Source: Magicicada septendecula (taxonomy: Eukaryota; Arthropoda; Insecta; Hemiptera; Cicadidae). From it: a stretch of 64,000 bases of DNA. The notes below the pieces were generated by a model. That model was given only the letters and a program-made list of their open reading frames with translations, had not been told where the DNA came from and did not search any database. The stretch is taken from contig CM068372.1 of assembly GCA_034769895.1 (NCBI GenBank), forward strand, positions 381,133,910 through 381,197,909, given 5' to 3'. Made by a program: the position numbers and the translations under genes. This document shows, piece after piece, positions 54,596 through 64,000 of the stretch (its first letter is position 1; each line of letters starts with the position of its first letter).

Positions 54596-56955
54596 TTTCT
54601 TTTACATAAAATATTTCAACACTACCAAATTTAATGTGTTTAATAATTGATGTGTGACATATCTTTAGGTACATTACATTAGACTACATTAAATTTGTGT
54701 GTGTGCAGGAGTGAAAGGTGGTAATCATAATAATAATAATGCTATTTGATTTGTTTATAAATCATTTCAATTTTTATTAACACTTTTTCTTTTTATTTGT
54801 TTTGCGGTTTAGAATCTCATTATTATTTTGACATTTTTATTACGGGTAATTTGCAATCTCAGATTACACGTTAATTTCTTATTTATTTTACGATTCCAAA
54901 TGATTCGTATTTTTACGTACCTACTACGTATGATTCGTAGTCTTATTTGACACAAAAACATATTCTAAAATCTTATTGCTTATACATTGTTATAAATTTC
55001 CTATACTGCTCTCAGCTAGCTCAATTATCTTATTGATTATCTACTCTTTTAATTTTTTATATTAATTTCTTTCGTTATTGCATATGCAATGCTTTCTATT
55101 AATTTCTCTGACAAGGTCGTCATTTACTACTACCAATTATATTTTAAATTACAGTTACTGCTAACTCTCATCGTTACACAGTCTTTCATATTACTGTACT
55201 TAACGTACAAACAAAAACATATCTACAACTATACAGTTACTTGACTCATCTTAGAATCTCATTGTTTATTCTTTTTTTCTTTAATATTTAAAGTCTTTTG
55301 TTTAGGTCTCGGGTCTTATAAATGCATGGTTATTTGTCACCTTGTTATTTGTGTGGTACATCTTAAGCGTGTCCTCTTCGGTCCTGGATACGGATGATCC
55401 TCTTCGGTCCTGGAAGTCCTGGAGTAGGGTATTCTAGGAGTCTAGTCGTCCCCCGTCCGCTGGATGCTCGTACTCTGGATCATTGGATGCTCGTACTCTG
55501 CTTGTGGTTGATCTACTGTGGTTGTTATTTCTAAGTAGATTCTTTGGCTGCCATGGTCGTCGATCAAATCTAGAAGTTCCAGTTGTTGGACATAGCCTCC
55601 GATGAGATCAGTAGTCGAACGAATAAAAGTTGTAGTTCTTGAGCAGAGCCTCCGGCCGCTAAGATGGTCTGACGAGAAAGAGAACGATGTTTGCGCGTCC
55701 TCGTGTTTATACCCAGAGAGCCAAAAATCGTGTCTCGACAATATTCTGCATGTTTGAAATTTTTAAGAGCGTCACTCTTACCCCACGCTTTCTAATGACA
55801 CTTAATTTGCTCGTCTTCGCGAATTGCGAAGTCTTTAGCTCATTATCCGATATTCATTCGATCGGTAATTTTCTAGGCGTTCATCATGCACAAACCGTTT
55901 TTCTTTATCTTAATTACTCTAATTACTATTGATTTTTAACTTCCTACACTAACACTTTTTGTATGTTTTTCACTATTTTTTATACACTTGTTTGTTATAT
56001 TTAACCACACATTTTGGTGTCTTTAGTTTTTCGCTACCGTGCACACAAGCATTATAAATTAATGTAAATACAATAATTTATAGCGTTACTGAAAAGGGTG
56101 GTGCTTTTCATGAATGAACTAGTCACACACATACAAAACTTTTACGTGTGTACACACATGCAGAGAGCAGCTGGCTCTACTCCCTGTCTCAACATGCAAG
56201 TTCTGTTACAGTTTATATTGCAGGCTGAATGATTATTATTACCAAAATGCGTTATTTATGTCTTCCAATCACTTATTTAAATTACTTGGTGCTATGCACA
56301 GTACTCAACCTATTTGTACTGTTGTAATATCTTATACGCTAGACGTTCAAACAAGTACAGCACTTGTAGAATAAATAAGGGAAAAGATAGTATTCTTGAA
56401 ATATTCTCTCGTGATACACAGTAATCGCAGACGATTCGATATAATCACGTATTCCAATGATGCAACGATCTCATTCTTACTTCACTTCTCGTCGGGAACG
56501 AAATCCATTCCGTTGTTGCACAAGAAAACGGAATTGTGTGCCTTGGCGCAACAAAATAACACCACTACCAGACAATACTGCTGGATACGGTGCATAGATA
56601 CAGGGAGTATAGCATCCACCACTACATATTGGCCCCCTTATCTTGGTGTGTTTGCCTGAACGTGATCTGAGTATGGACACACGCGCGCGCGCGTCTCTTT
56701 AGCCTCGAACAACACGATACATTACTTTTGCAATAATTATTTTTATCATATTATTAAATATTCATGTTTTTTTTTGCAGATACGTAGTTTCGTCTCGCAT
56801 CGTCGTACGTGGAAGCGACGAGATCGAGACGCTAATAAAGTTGGACAAAATTTGACAAAAAATGTCAATTCAGCTTGACGTCTCGTCTATAATGAAGTTA
56901 AAAGTTAGGAATCTTGTAATTAATTTAGGTCAATTAAATTTCATTATTATTACTA
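54596..56955. other. AT-rich region with a possible LTR promoter
   Basis: On the minus strand GGGTATAAA at 55706-55714 is followed by a leader resembling that of the 30108-31428 unit. Small direct repeats lie at 55372/55398 (17 bp) and 55461/55484 (17 bp). LTR borders were not found. The 99-codon minus frame at 55442-55741 is not recognised. Confidence 0.3.
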
Positions 56956-56959
56956 TTAT

Positions 56960-57195
56960 TATTAGGTCACTCTACAATTGACACTTTGTTGTTTGCGGAC
57001 AGTCAGGCTATTCTGTCGGACTCGGAAAACAGATTGCAGATGGGTGTACGATCTGTTAAATCGAATCTACAAATACTCTGGATTGCAAATATCCACACTT
57101 AAGACAAGTGTGATGGCTTTTCGTGGAACTGATCCCGTAATTTACTTTGCAATCTTAGAAAGGATAGTCGCCTATAGCTCTTAAATATCAGAGAT
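56960..57195 (+). mobile_element. LINE RT fragment
   Basis: The plus strand reads DTLLFADSQAILSDSENRLQ (catalytic FAD box with D to S at the second Asp), then in a shifted frame TSVMAFRGTDPV. Decayed. Confidence 0.75.
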
Positions 57196-57224
57196 AAAGT
57201 AACGCCCGTAGCCTTCAAGAACAT

Positions 57225-57653
57225 GGAGTTGTTGAGACCGCGAGGAAGGAGGCCCGATGCAACTGTAAGAGCACTTCGTCTTTGGACCTGGGCTAGTTTC
57301 TATCTGAAAATCTTACGTTTCAGGGAGTCTACTCCATACAGTAGGACTGACTGGACAGCTCCCATCAAAAGTCTTCTTCTGGTTCATTTCGGGCCGCCGA
57401 TAGTTGGCCATGGGCCGACTAAGCGCCATCACTCCCTTCACCGCCGCTTTGTCCACCGTACCTACACCTAATCTGCAGCTCAACTTAGAGTCAATCACCG
57501 CTCCAATGTATTTCAACGCTGGCTTTGACTTGACCACTTCGTCTTCGATTCGTACCGGGATTACACTGGGAATCCTCTTCTTAGTCAAGACCAGGACTTC
57601 CGTCTTGCTGAGGGCTAACGTCAGCCCGTGCGATACCATCCAGATGTTGACTA

Positions 57654-57713
<60 letters not shown>

Positions 57714-57731
57714 ACTACTACTACTACTATA

Positions 57732-57766
<35 letters not shown>

Positions 57767-57782
57767 ACTACTACTACTACTA

Positions 57783-57817
<35 letters not shown>

Positions 57818-57822
57818 TACAA

Positions 57823-57857
<35 letters not shown>

Positions 57858-57960
57858 ACTACTACTATAGAGCTGGCTTGTAGAGCAAACTGTAGCACGG
57901 TTTCTGCTGGCAATCTAGGCTTAAAAGTGTCCGGCACGTTTCCAGGTTGACTGTCTTCTT
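57225..57960 (-). mobile_element. R1-like LINE RT fragment split by a microsatellite
   Basis: The minus strand is open for 57313-57639: MVSHGLTLALSKTEVLVL, LKYIGAVIDSKLS, MALSRPMANYRRPE. These are hallmark blocks of R1-clade reverse transcriptases. The coding sequence upstream is replaced by the ACT/GCT microsatellite, with a possible continuation at 57870-57955. Confidence 0.75.
57652..57868. repeat. composite (ACT)n/(GCT)n microsatellite
   Basis: Three or more (GCT)6-7 blocks alternate with ACT blocks separated by ACTATACTA, forming a higher-order pattern. Confidence 0.95.
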
Positions 57961-58640
57961 AGCTGTAACTGTCATACGTTTGTAATTTCTGTTGCATTTT
58001 TATTGTTTAATTCAACAAAATAATATTTCAATTGTGGTTTGTTTTGTTGCAGGTATCATGATAAGCGTGCCGTAACACGTGAATAATTACAGGGATCGAC
58101 ATTTACACGGTAAGTTGTGAAACCATTGTAGACAATTACCATTTGTGAACGCGTCATTAGGGGACCATTTGTTATCGGAAGCCAGGTGCATGTAATTAAC
58201 CTAACAGTGTAGCCCGAAGCGACGCGCACTTAATGTACTGTGACTGTCCAAGTAAAGAACGAAAATGTATCCTTAAAGCCATAGTTGATGTTACCTGTCT
58301 TTCTGGTGTGGAAAACTAAGTAATTTACAATTTTACTTTAAATATTTTCTTTAGAGAATGATATTGAAGCCTATTTTTTCTGTACATTTATTTGTTTTAT
58401 CTGTGTGTGTGTGTGTGCGCGCGCGCGCGAAATTTGTAATTGTTATTTATAATATATGAAGGCTGCAGTGGTATATGAAGGCGGACGCCGCTTTATAAAA
58501 CAAACCAAAATATCAATTTATAGCCTATTGTTCTAATATACACTACCTTATTTTTTGGCATTAATTTGGTAATATGCATAATACAAAACAGGTTTGTATT
58601 GTATTACTTATCTAGGGATGAAACACGTGTATTTCATATT
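57961..58640. other. unassigned spacer
   Basis: Contains a (GT)n(GC)n run at 58402-58430. No coding or repeat family is recognised. Confidence 0.4.
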
Positions 58641-58649
58641 ATCCATTGC

Positions 58650-59075
58650 GACGGCAGCGGTATGCGAACATCTGCTCTCCGGTACCAGCGGTGGACACAG
58701 CGAGCCAATCCGTTATCAGCATTCGGAGCGAGTCAATCAGCGATCCCGGTTAGTTACTAAAACCCGGGCCAGCAGAAAATTTTGCACACACTTCATCGCC
58801 ACGCCATCGGACGCACTTCATCTCCTCTCCTCTCTCGGACGACATCGAGGCGGAGTCAGCCGGAAGGAACAGCCGAAGAATAGAACCGCCGCCGTTCTTG
58901 CGTCTTCGCACTCTCGTTCCGCGCCGTCGCTGGGCCGGCAGCCGACTCTACAACCGATGCCGAAAGAAGAGGACTGCAGTACGCCACGATCAGCGGGCGC
59001 TGCCGCCGAACATCTCAGCGCGGCACGACTAACATCAGCTTTCTCGCCACCAGGTCCTTTTTAGGGCCACCAAAA
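58650..59075 (+). other. GC-rich island ending in a histone-type 3' stem-loop
   Basis: This roughly 420-bp stretch is markedly GC-rich. It has CCAAT at 58705-58709 and TCAATCAG at 58733, and ends in the stem-loop listed separately. A 156-codon frame (58594-59064) crosses it, but its composition is low-complexity and no histone C-terminus is seen in any frame. It could be a promoter plus short non-coding transcription unit, or a remnant. Confidence 0.35.
59053..59068 (+). terminator. histone mRNA 3' stem-loop consensus
   Basis: GGTCCTTTTTAGGGCC followed by ACCA fits the GGYYYUUHUNARRRCC ACC(C)A rule at every position. The stem is 6 bp with one G-U pair and the loop is 4 nt. No purine-rich GAAAGA downstream element is obvious. 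Confidence 0.5.
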
Positions 59076-59084
59076 TAACTAGAG

Positions 59085-60185
59085 TGTACGATTGGCGCCA
59101 TTTGTCATGCGGCAAGCCTTTTGTCCGGTGACACCATATACAGGGCATGTACAGTAATTGTCTCAGGGTTGTCTGTAACGATTGCGTTAATGACAATATC
59201 TAATAACAACTCTCAACTTGTTGTGGCTAACAGGCCACCGGTAACGAGTATTGACAAGGTTATGTCCACCGCTTGAAAACACACGGTAACCCACTGTGGA
59301 ATCGATCGTGCCTATGGGCGGATGGCTCCTCTTTAGTGAGTCGCCTCAGGGTACCACTACGCATCCTGTTATATTTAGTCCTAACTGTAATACTCGCGGG
59401 GCTCTGCCGGGGTGGTCAAATTATTTTCCAGTACTCATGGGACTCGTACGTCGGTTTCCAAAAATAATTCTGGGGTTGGTGGATACCTTAAAATCCCGAG
59501 CGCAGGCAAACAAAAAACTTCTCGGAAGTTGAAGAGAAGGTGGCACTACACTAATGTAGATGCACATAAGTTTTTGGCGCCGTCAGCTAGTGCGCCGGTT
59601 GTGGTTAAGTATTTAAAAGGGGCCTGAGTAACTTTTTAATAAAAAATCAACAATCGCTGTGCTGAAGCGCCTGTCGTTGATACCAAGAAATCCACTGGCA
59701 GTCTGCTGATCGAGACCCAAAATGACTAGCAAGTTCGAAGTTGCTTATGATGAGGAAGATCGGTGACATTGACGTTGAGGTGAATCCCCACACCACTCTA
59801 AATACCACAGAGAGAGTAGTATTGTGTCGGGATTCACTCAACTGCACATAAGACAAAACTGTTACAGAGTTAGCATCACGAGGCTTCATTGCTTGTCGGA
59901 GGCTGACCGTGTGGAGGGATGCAATGAGGCCCCCCCCTCCCGACTTGATCGATAACGAAACAACGCTGCCAGTGAAAATATCAGCAGGTAACCATCGGTT
60001 GAGTATCGGACTTTATCCCTCAGCTCATTCAGTATTTTCAGTGTTTCGGGTCACTTTATACAGAAATGTTCGAGTCAGTACTTCCATGGCGAGGACCTTT
60101 GTGACGAACCGATAAAGTGCATTATGACGTGACGACCGCGTACGGACCGAGTAAAATGTGGAAAACTCTTGCTTGCAGAAATGAG
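59085..60185. other. unassigned sequence
   Basis: Several short frames occur but none is recognised. The composition, with CGGGGCTCTGCCGGGGTGG, suggests part of an unidentified retroelement. Confidence 0.25.
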
Positions 60186-60189
60186 CCGG

Positions 60190-60360
60190 CTATCCTCATC
60201 ATCATCATCATCTAAAGGCCATGCCTTGACGAGTTAGCCACGTCTCTCTCTCCATCATGATACTCTTTAAATCGCAGTACGATAGGAAGTTCATCTTCTT
60301 TCCCATGTCTTTGAAGAACACTGCTCTTGGTCGTCCTCTTGGTTTTCCCCCAAACCCTTT
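60190..60360 (-). mobile_element. LINE 3' end with GAT tail
   Basis: The minus strand encodes KGFGGKPRGRPRAVFFKDM, then ETWLTRQGMAFR stop and (GAT)n. Confidence 0.65.
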
Positions 60361-61130
60361 ACGTCATAAATATAACTTAAGAATTGATTGTGTCATAACG
60401 ATCAGGCTCATTCGGAAAAAAATTGGGTGTGTCGCGAGACACACTCCAGATGTGGCAACTTCAGTGTTGATTGGCGAGTAACTGATTCAACGTGTAAAAG
60501 GTTGCTCGTATGCATTTGAAGTAAGAGAGATTCTGCTGTAAAGAATTAAATAATAGTGAACTGATAATTAAATGAGACAAGGGCACAGTAGCGTTTGTAT
60601 ACACTTTTAATTTAAGAATTGATATTTACAATGAACATAAATTGAATCATATCACGTGTCCTTATATCTTTAGTATATAAGCATACGCAAACAATATTTT
60701 TATTTTTATTAAACAACAATTTGTAAAGAGTTCTTTTTGTGGAAAAAAAGAACTACGGTTTGTAGTTCTGATAGACAAAATGTAAATCACGCCGTGAAGA
60801 AAATATAGTTAGGCCCCTTCCAAAACTAGCCAACGATTAGTATTATTGATAACAGAAAGAACACAGGACAAAAAAGGTGAACAAATTATAACTCCTTCTT
60901 CATGTAGTTTAACAATTGTACACAGGTCAAAAAAAGAAGACACAGAAATCAATACGCGAAACGTTTGTTGTAAAGTCAACGACTTACGGACAGAAATAGC
61001 GGCGAGTGAGTAGACAACAGATTATCTGGATAAGAACGGGATTTACAAACGTTTATCCAAGTCCATCCGGCGGCATCTGACTTATCACGATAAAACTCAA
61101 ACTTCACAATTTTTTTCTCTCTCTGTTTTT
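60361..61130. other. AT-rich spacer
   Basis: A short imperfect hairpin is formed around AGTTCTTTTTGTGGAAAAAAAGAACTAC at 60729. No gene is seen. Confidence 0.4.
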
Positions 61131-61139
61131 GGCCATCTA

Positions 61140-62240
61140 CACGAGTCGTTCCAACCTTGTTCGACCTTGCTCTGTCGCTAAGGAACGTAGCCTAGCTAAG
61201 ATTAAGTTCTTATTAGCGATTTCTTCTTCTTTACTAAATCTCTCTTATGACGGTATTGTGCATCTGTCTATAGTTCCTTTCGTTTCTGATATCATCAGGC
61301 ATTCCAACCGTTATTCTTCCCCATCCTCTATTTCCTTCCACCGTTCCCTCTATAGACCTTAGCTACAGATAGTTATATGCAACATACGCCTGAATCTAGA
61401 TGTTGTCCTTTTTTCGTTTTGGTATGAGCCACTGCAGACTACGTTTGGTTCAACTTGTACCTCCCTTCTTCCCCTATCTCTTGCTCCTCACTCATATCTC
61501 CTTCAATCTTGATCGATGTCTCTCCCTCCTTTCGTCATTCCAGATGGCACCTGTCTTCTTCTTGGGTTTTCCTAAAAACATTGGGCATTTTAAATTTCTT
61601 TTTGAGTGGTAAGCGTTCTTCCAATATATTCTTGAGTAATCTGGAGTCCTTCTATGTCTGTTTCTGTTTCTTTGAACCATGCATTGGACATTTGGAGCTT
61701 TTTGAAATAGTTATAAAGCTTCCCTGTTAGTCTGTCAGGATTCATTCTTTGAACATGTCAGTAGAAAGTAATTCTTCTTTTCCTAATTACGTCTGTGATT
61801 TCCTCAACACATGTGTACAGCTCATTATTGTAGCGTCTTCTGTATTGTTATCCGTCTTTTATTGATCCCAAGATTTTCTTAATATTCTCCTTTCAGTTAT
61901 TCCATCATCATTGTCTTGTTCAGAGTCAGACATTCAGATGCATAAATTGCTTCCGGGGGAATTACTGTTAAATACTGCCTAAATTTGGCATTAATTGATA
62001 TTGATTTCTTGTTATATGTGACCTTGGTTAAATGCTAAGTAACTTTCATCTTATTAACTCTTGCTTTAGTGGCTTCTTTCTCTGAGACATTGCGTTCAAT
62101 AACTTCACCAAGATACTTGAATTTGTCAGTTGCCCGTATCGAGTTTTCATTTTCTTGGCTATTGTCTTGATGTTTGTCATGAACTTGGTTTTTTCAAAAG
62201 AAATTTGGAGAGATGTTGTTCTCTTCATTATTATTTTTTT
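61140..62240 (-). mobile_element. LINE 3' half, decayed
   Basis: The minus strand shows QISFEKTKFMTNIKT, KFKYLGEVIERN with NVSEKEATKARVNK, TPPEAIYASECL-like, KNILEERLPLKKKFKMPNVF and KTQEEDRCHLE across many frames. The order is that of the RT thumb and C-terminal tail. Confidence 0.7.
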
Positions 62241-62289
62241 TCATTTTCCTTTCCTCTCCTGTTCTCTTGAATACTTCATTCTTTCTCAC

Positions 62290-62760
62290 TTTATCAGTTC
62301 GTTTCATTCGTCAGAACCACATTTCGAAGATTTCTAGATATCTTTAGCAATTTTTTTGACAGTCCACATTTCATTACCATAGAAAACCACAGTCCAAATA
62401 ATACATTTAGCAAATCATTTTCTCAAACCATCGGAATCCTTCTTGCAGTCAGTAATGTTATCACCTTTTCAGAAGGTCTCTTACCCCATAGATACCCAAC
62501 TTCTGATTTCTTCCGTACAGCTTCCATTCCATGTCAGCGTACTCCCCAAATACTTTAAAAAGTTCATTCGCTCTACAGTTTTCCCTTCAAGGATTGGTAC
62601 AGAAACCTTCATTCTTACCATTCCTCATCACTTTAGTTTATCCTGCATTTGTCTTCATTCCACACTCTTTCCTCCTCGTTATAGGCTAATACAATACAGA
62701 AATGCCCGTTTTAAAACGTTTCAATCGACAACTTCTTTGACCTTTGTTTTCCACCCTTGA
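62290..62760 (-). mobile_element. second LINE C-terminal fragment
   Basis: The minus strand gives GMVRMKVSVPILEGKTVERM, NFLKYLGSTLTWNGSCTEEI, then KDSDGLRK.FAKCIIWTVVFYGNEMWT. It is a different family from the adjacent 61140-62240 copy. Confidence 0.7.
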
Positions 62761-62769
62761 TTATTTCGT

Positions 62770-63267
62770 GTACCCAAAACCAGCTAACTTGGTGTATCCG
62801 TTTGGCCTATCAGGCTTAGTACCTTTGAATCCGTCCGGTTATCTTTACCTATGGCTTTAACTAAATTTAACAAACTGATTGTTGTCACAAGTACACGAAA
62901 ACTAGGGCTGAGATTCAACATCCTTGTAGGAACACTAGAATTATATGACATGCTTTACCTCGTTAGGGAACATACATAGCGCGGAATACTGGCATAGAAT
63001 ACTCACACAGATTACAGTCAGTGTGAAAACAAACTCATGTATTTATTTCATCCCATTGTTCAAAGCGAAACAGATCGCACATCGCATACCAGAGGATATC
63101 ATCGCTGATCCTCTTCGGAAAGCAAACAAGTTTGTTTTTTACATCGCACATGGAATACTTCTGAGCTCTGATTGGTTGCTACAAGGACAATTCCCGCACT
63201 GTAGCCACACGCAACTCTATACAATGTGCAATTCCCGGTAAAATGTAAACAGTTAGGTCTCTATTAC
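62770..63267. other. unassigned spacer
   Basis: A 98-codon plus frame at 62945-63241 is not recognised. No other signal is seen. Confidence 0.35.
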
Positions 63268-63450
63268 GTTTTTGAATTCTTCTTCCGGTATGGACCGCGT
63301 CAAAAGTGTCTTGTATGACATCGTTTCACTCATATTACAATGAGTATCCTCAGGCCTCACTTAGACCTGAGGATACTCATTGTAATATGAGTGAAACGTT
63401 GTCATACAAGACATTTTGACGCGGTCCATACCGGAAGAAGACTTCAAAAC
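63268..63450. repeat. near-perfect palindrome with hammerhead-like core
   Basis: Arms 63268-63354 and 63366-63450 (about 85 nt, a few mismatches) surround an 11-nt loop. On the plus strand CTGAGGA (63367-63373), a 6-bp stem (63375-63380 with 63387-63392), GAAA (63393-63396) and CGTTGTC (63397-63403) follow the order of a minimal hammerhead ribozyme. Stem I partners are not obvious. Confidence 0.7.
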
Positions 63451-64000
63451 ATAATGGACACCGGCCTCGGAAGCCTAGGTGAGAATAGTTCGGCCTCTAA
63501 TCTGCTGTAAAATGTGCTTACGGCGGCATGCACAGCACTCGACACTCTTCATAAATAATGTCCTGTATCAGACATTATTTCATCCCCGATATGAACACAT
63601 CTCATACATGTGCGATATGCTATGTGCGATCATCTACGCGAAGCTCCTGTGCTAATACTCCGCGCTATGCATGTACCCTTTGTCACTGGTCACCCAACAG
63701 CACAACGATGGTTTGATTTTGAACTTACTCCTTCTAGCCGGGCAGGGACTGCAACCTGCTATCCACAAGGCAGTAAGGAGCTGCCAGTCTGAAAAACTTG
63801 TTTTTATTATAGACCAAGTTACTCTACGAGTAAGGCGCTTTGTTTTCTTTGCTTCGTGAAATTTATATAACACCTTTACCAATATAGAATTTGCTATGTT
63901 GCGGGGGGTGAATTTCTCGATTATTTCCGTCAACGCACGTTCTCGCTCATCGATATAATGCTCTGGTATATATATATAATATGAAGAGAAAATTTACCGC
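63451..64000. other. unassigned window end
   Basis: Frames of 60-93 codons on both strands are not recognised. A poly-G run lies at 63902-63907 and an (AT)n at 63967-63979. Nothing else is supported. Confidence 0.35.

Noticed and set aside
58650..59064. Histone gene
   Set aside because: No histone C-terminus or fold pattern in any frame despite the stem-loop downstream.

Overview
This is an insect-type (arthropod) nuclear genome window. It is AT-rich, densely packed with transposable elements, and contains no confidently recognisable host protein-coding gene. The arthropod assignment is an inference. It rests on the many decayed non-LTR retrotransposon 3' ends with the usual insect 'GHVERM / GRPRKRW' C-terminal signature, the Ty3/Gypsy element, hAT, PIF/Harbinger and mariner remnants, and the long GA, GT and GAA microsatellites.

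Layout. (1) 1-2400: a compact plus-strand cassette of three closely packed ORFs. They are a single-jelly-roll-like minor capsid gene broken by one in-frame TGA, a 55-aa basic ORF, and an intact 412-aa double-jelly-roll (DJR) major capsid-like gene. This is an endogenous DNA-virus or Polinton/adintovirus-like fragment cut by the window edge. (2) 2500-4100: degenerate direct repeats and GA microsatellites. (3) 4100-6100: LINE 3' fragments, one with a GAA tail. (4) 6850-11950: a roughly 1.79-kb tandem duplication between two splice-donor-bearing direct repeats. (5) 12300-16450: LINE fragments, long GA and GT microsatellites and a pogo/Tigger-like end. (6) 16834-17873: a hAT-like element carrying a nested tRNA-type SINE. 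(7) 18380-27204: a complete, apparently very young 8.8-kb Ty3/Gypsy retrotransposon on the minus strand. It has gag, pol in the -1 frame and near-identical LTRs. (8) 28000-40500: LINE fragments, LTR-like units, an old solo LTR of the same Gypsy family, and a Harbinger-like MITE with a MADF remnant. (9) 40600-50200: LINE pieces, a duplicated segment whose second copy gained a LINE with a 9-bp target duplication, and a long fold-back. (10) 50400-52300: a solo LTR abutting an 11-unit, 78-bp minisatellite. (11) 53100-64000: LINE pieces including an R1-like one, a mariner remnant, a GC-rich island ending in a perfect histone-type 3' stem-loop, and an 85-bp-arm palindrome with a hammerhead-like core.

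Two systems look functional at sequence level. In the Gypsy element, gag and pol overlap at a canonical A AAA AAC slippery heptamer followed by a stem. Its presumed primer-binding site is complementary to the first 14 nt of initiator tRNA-Met rather than to a tRNA 3' CCA end. The second is the capsid cassette, which is compact and virus-like but has one nonsense codon. Everything else reads as mobile-element debris and simple repeats.
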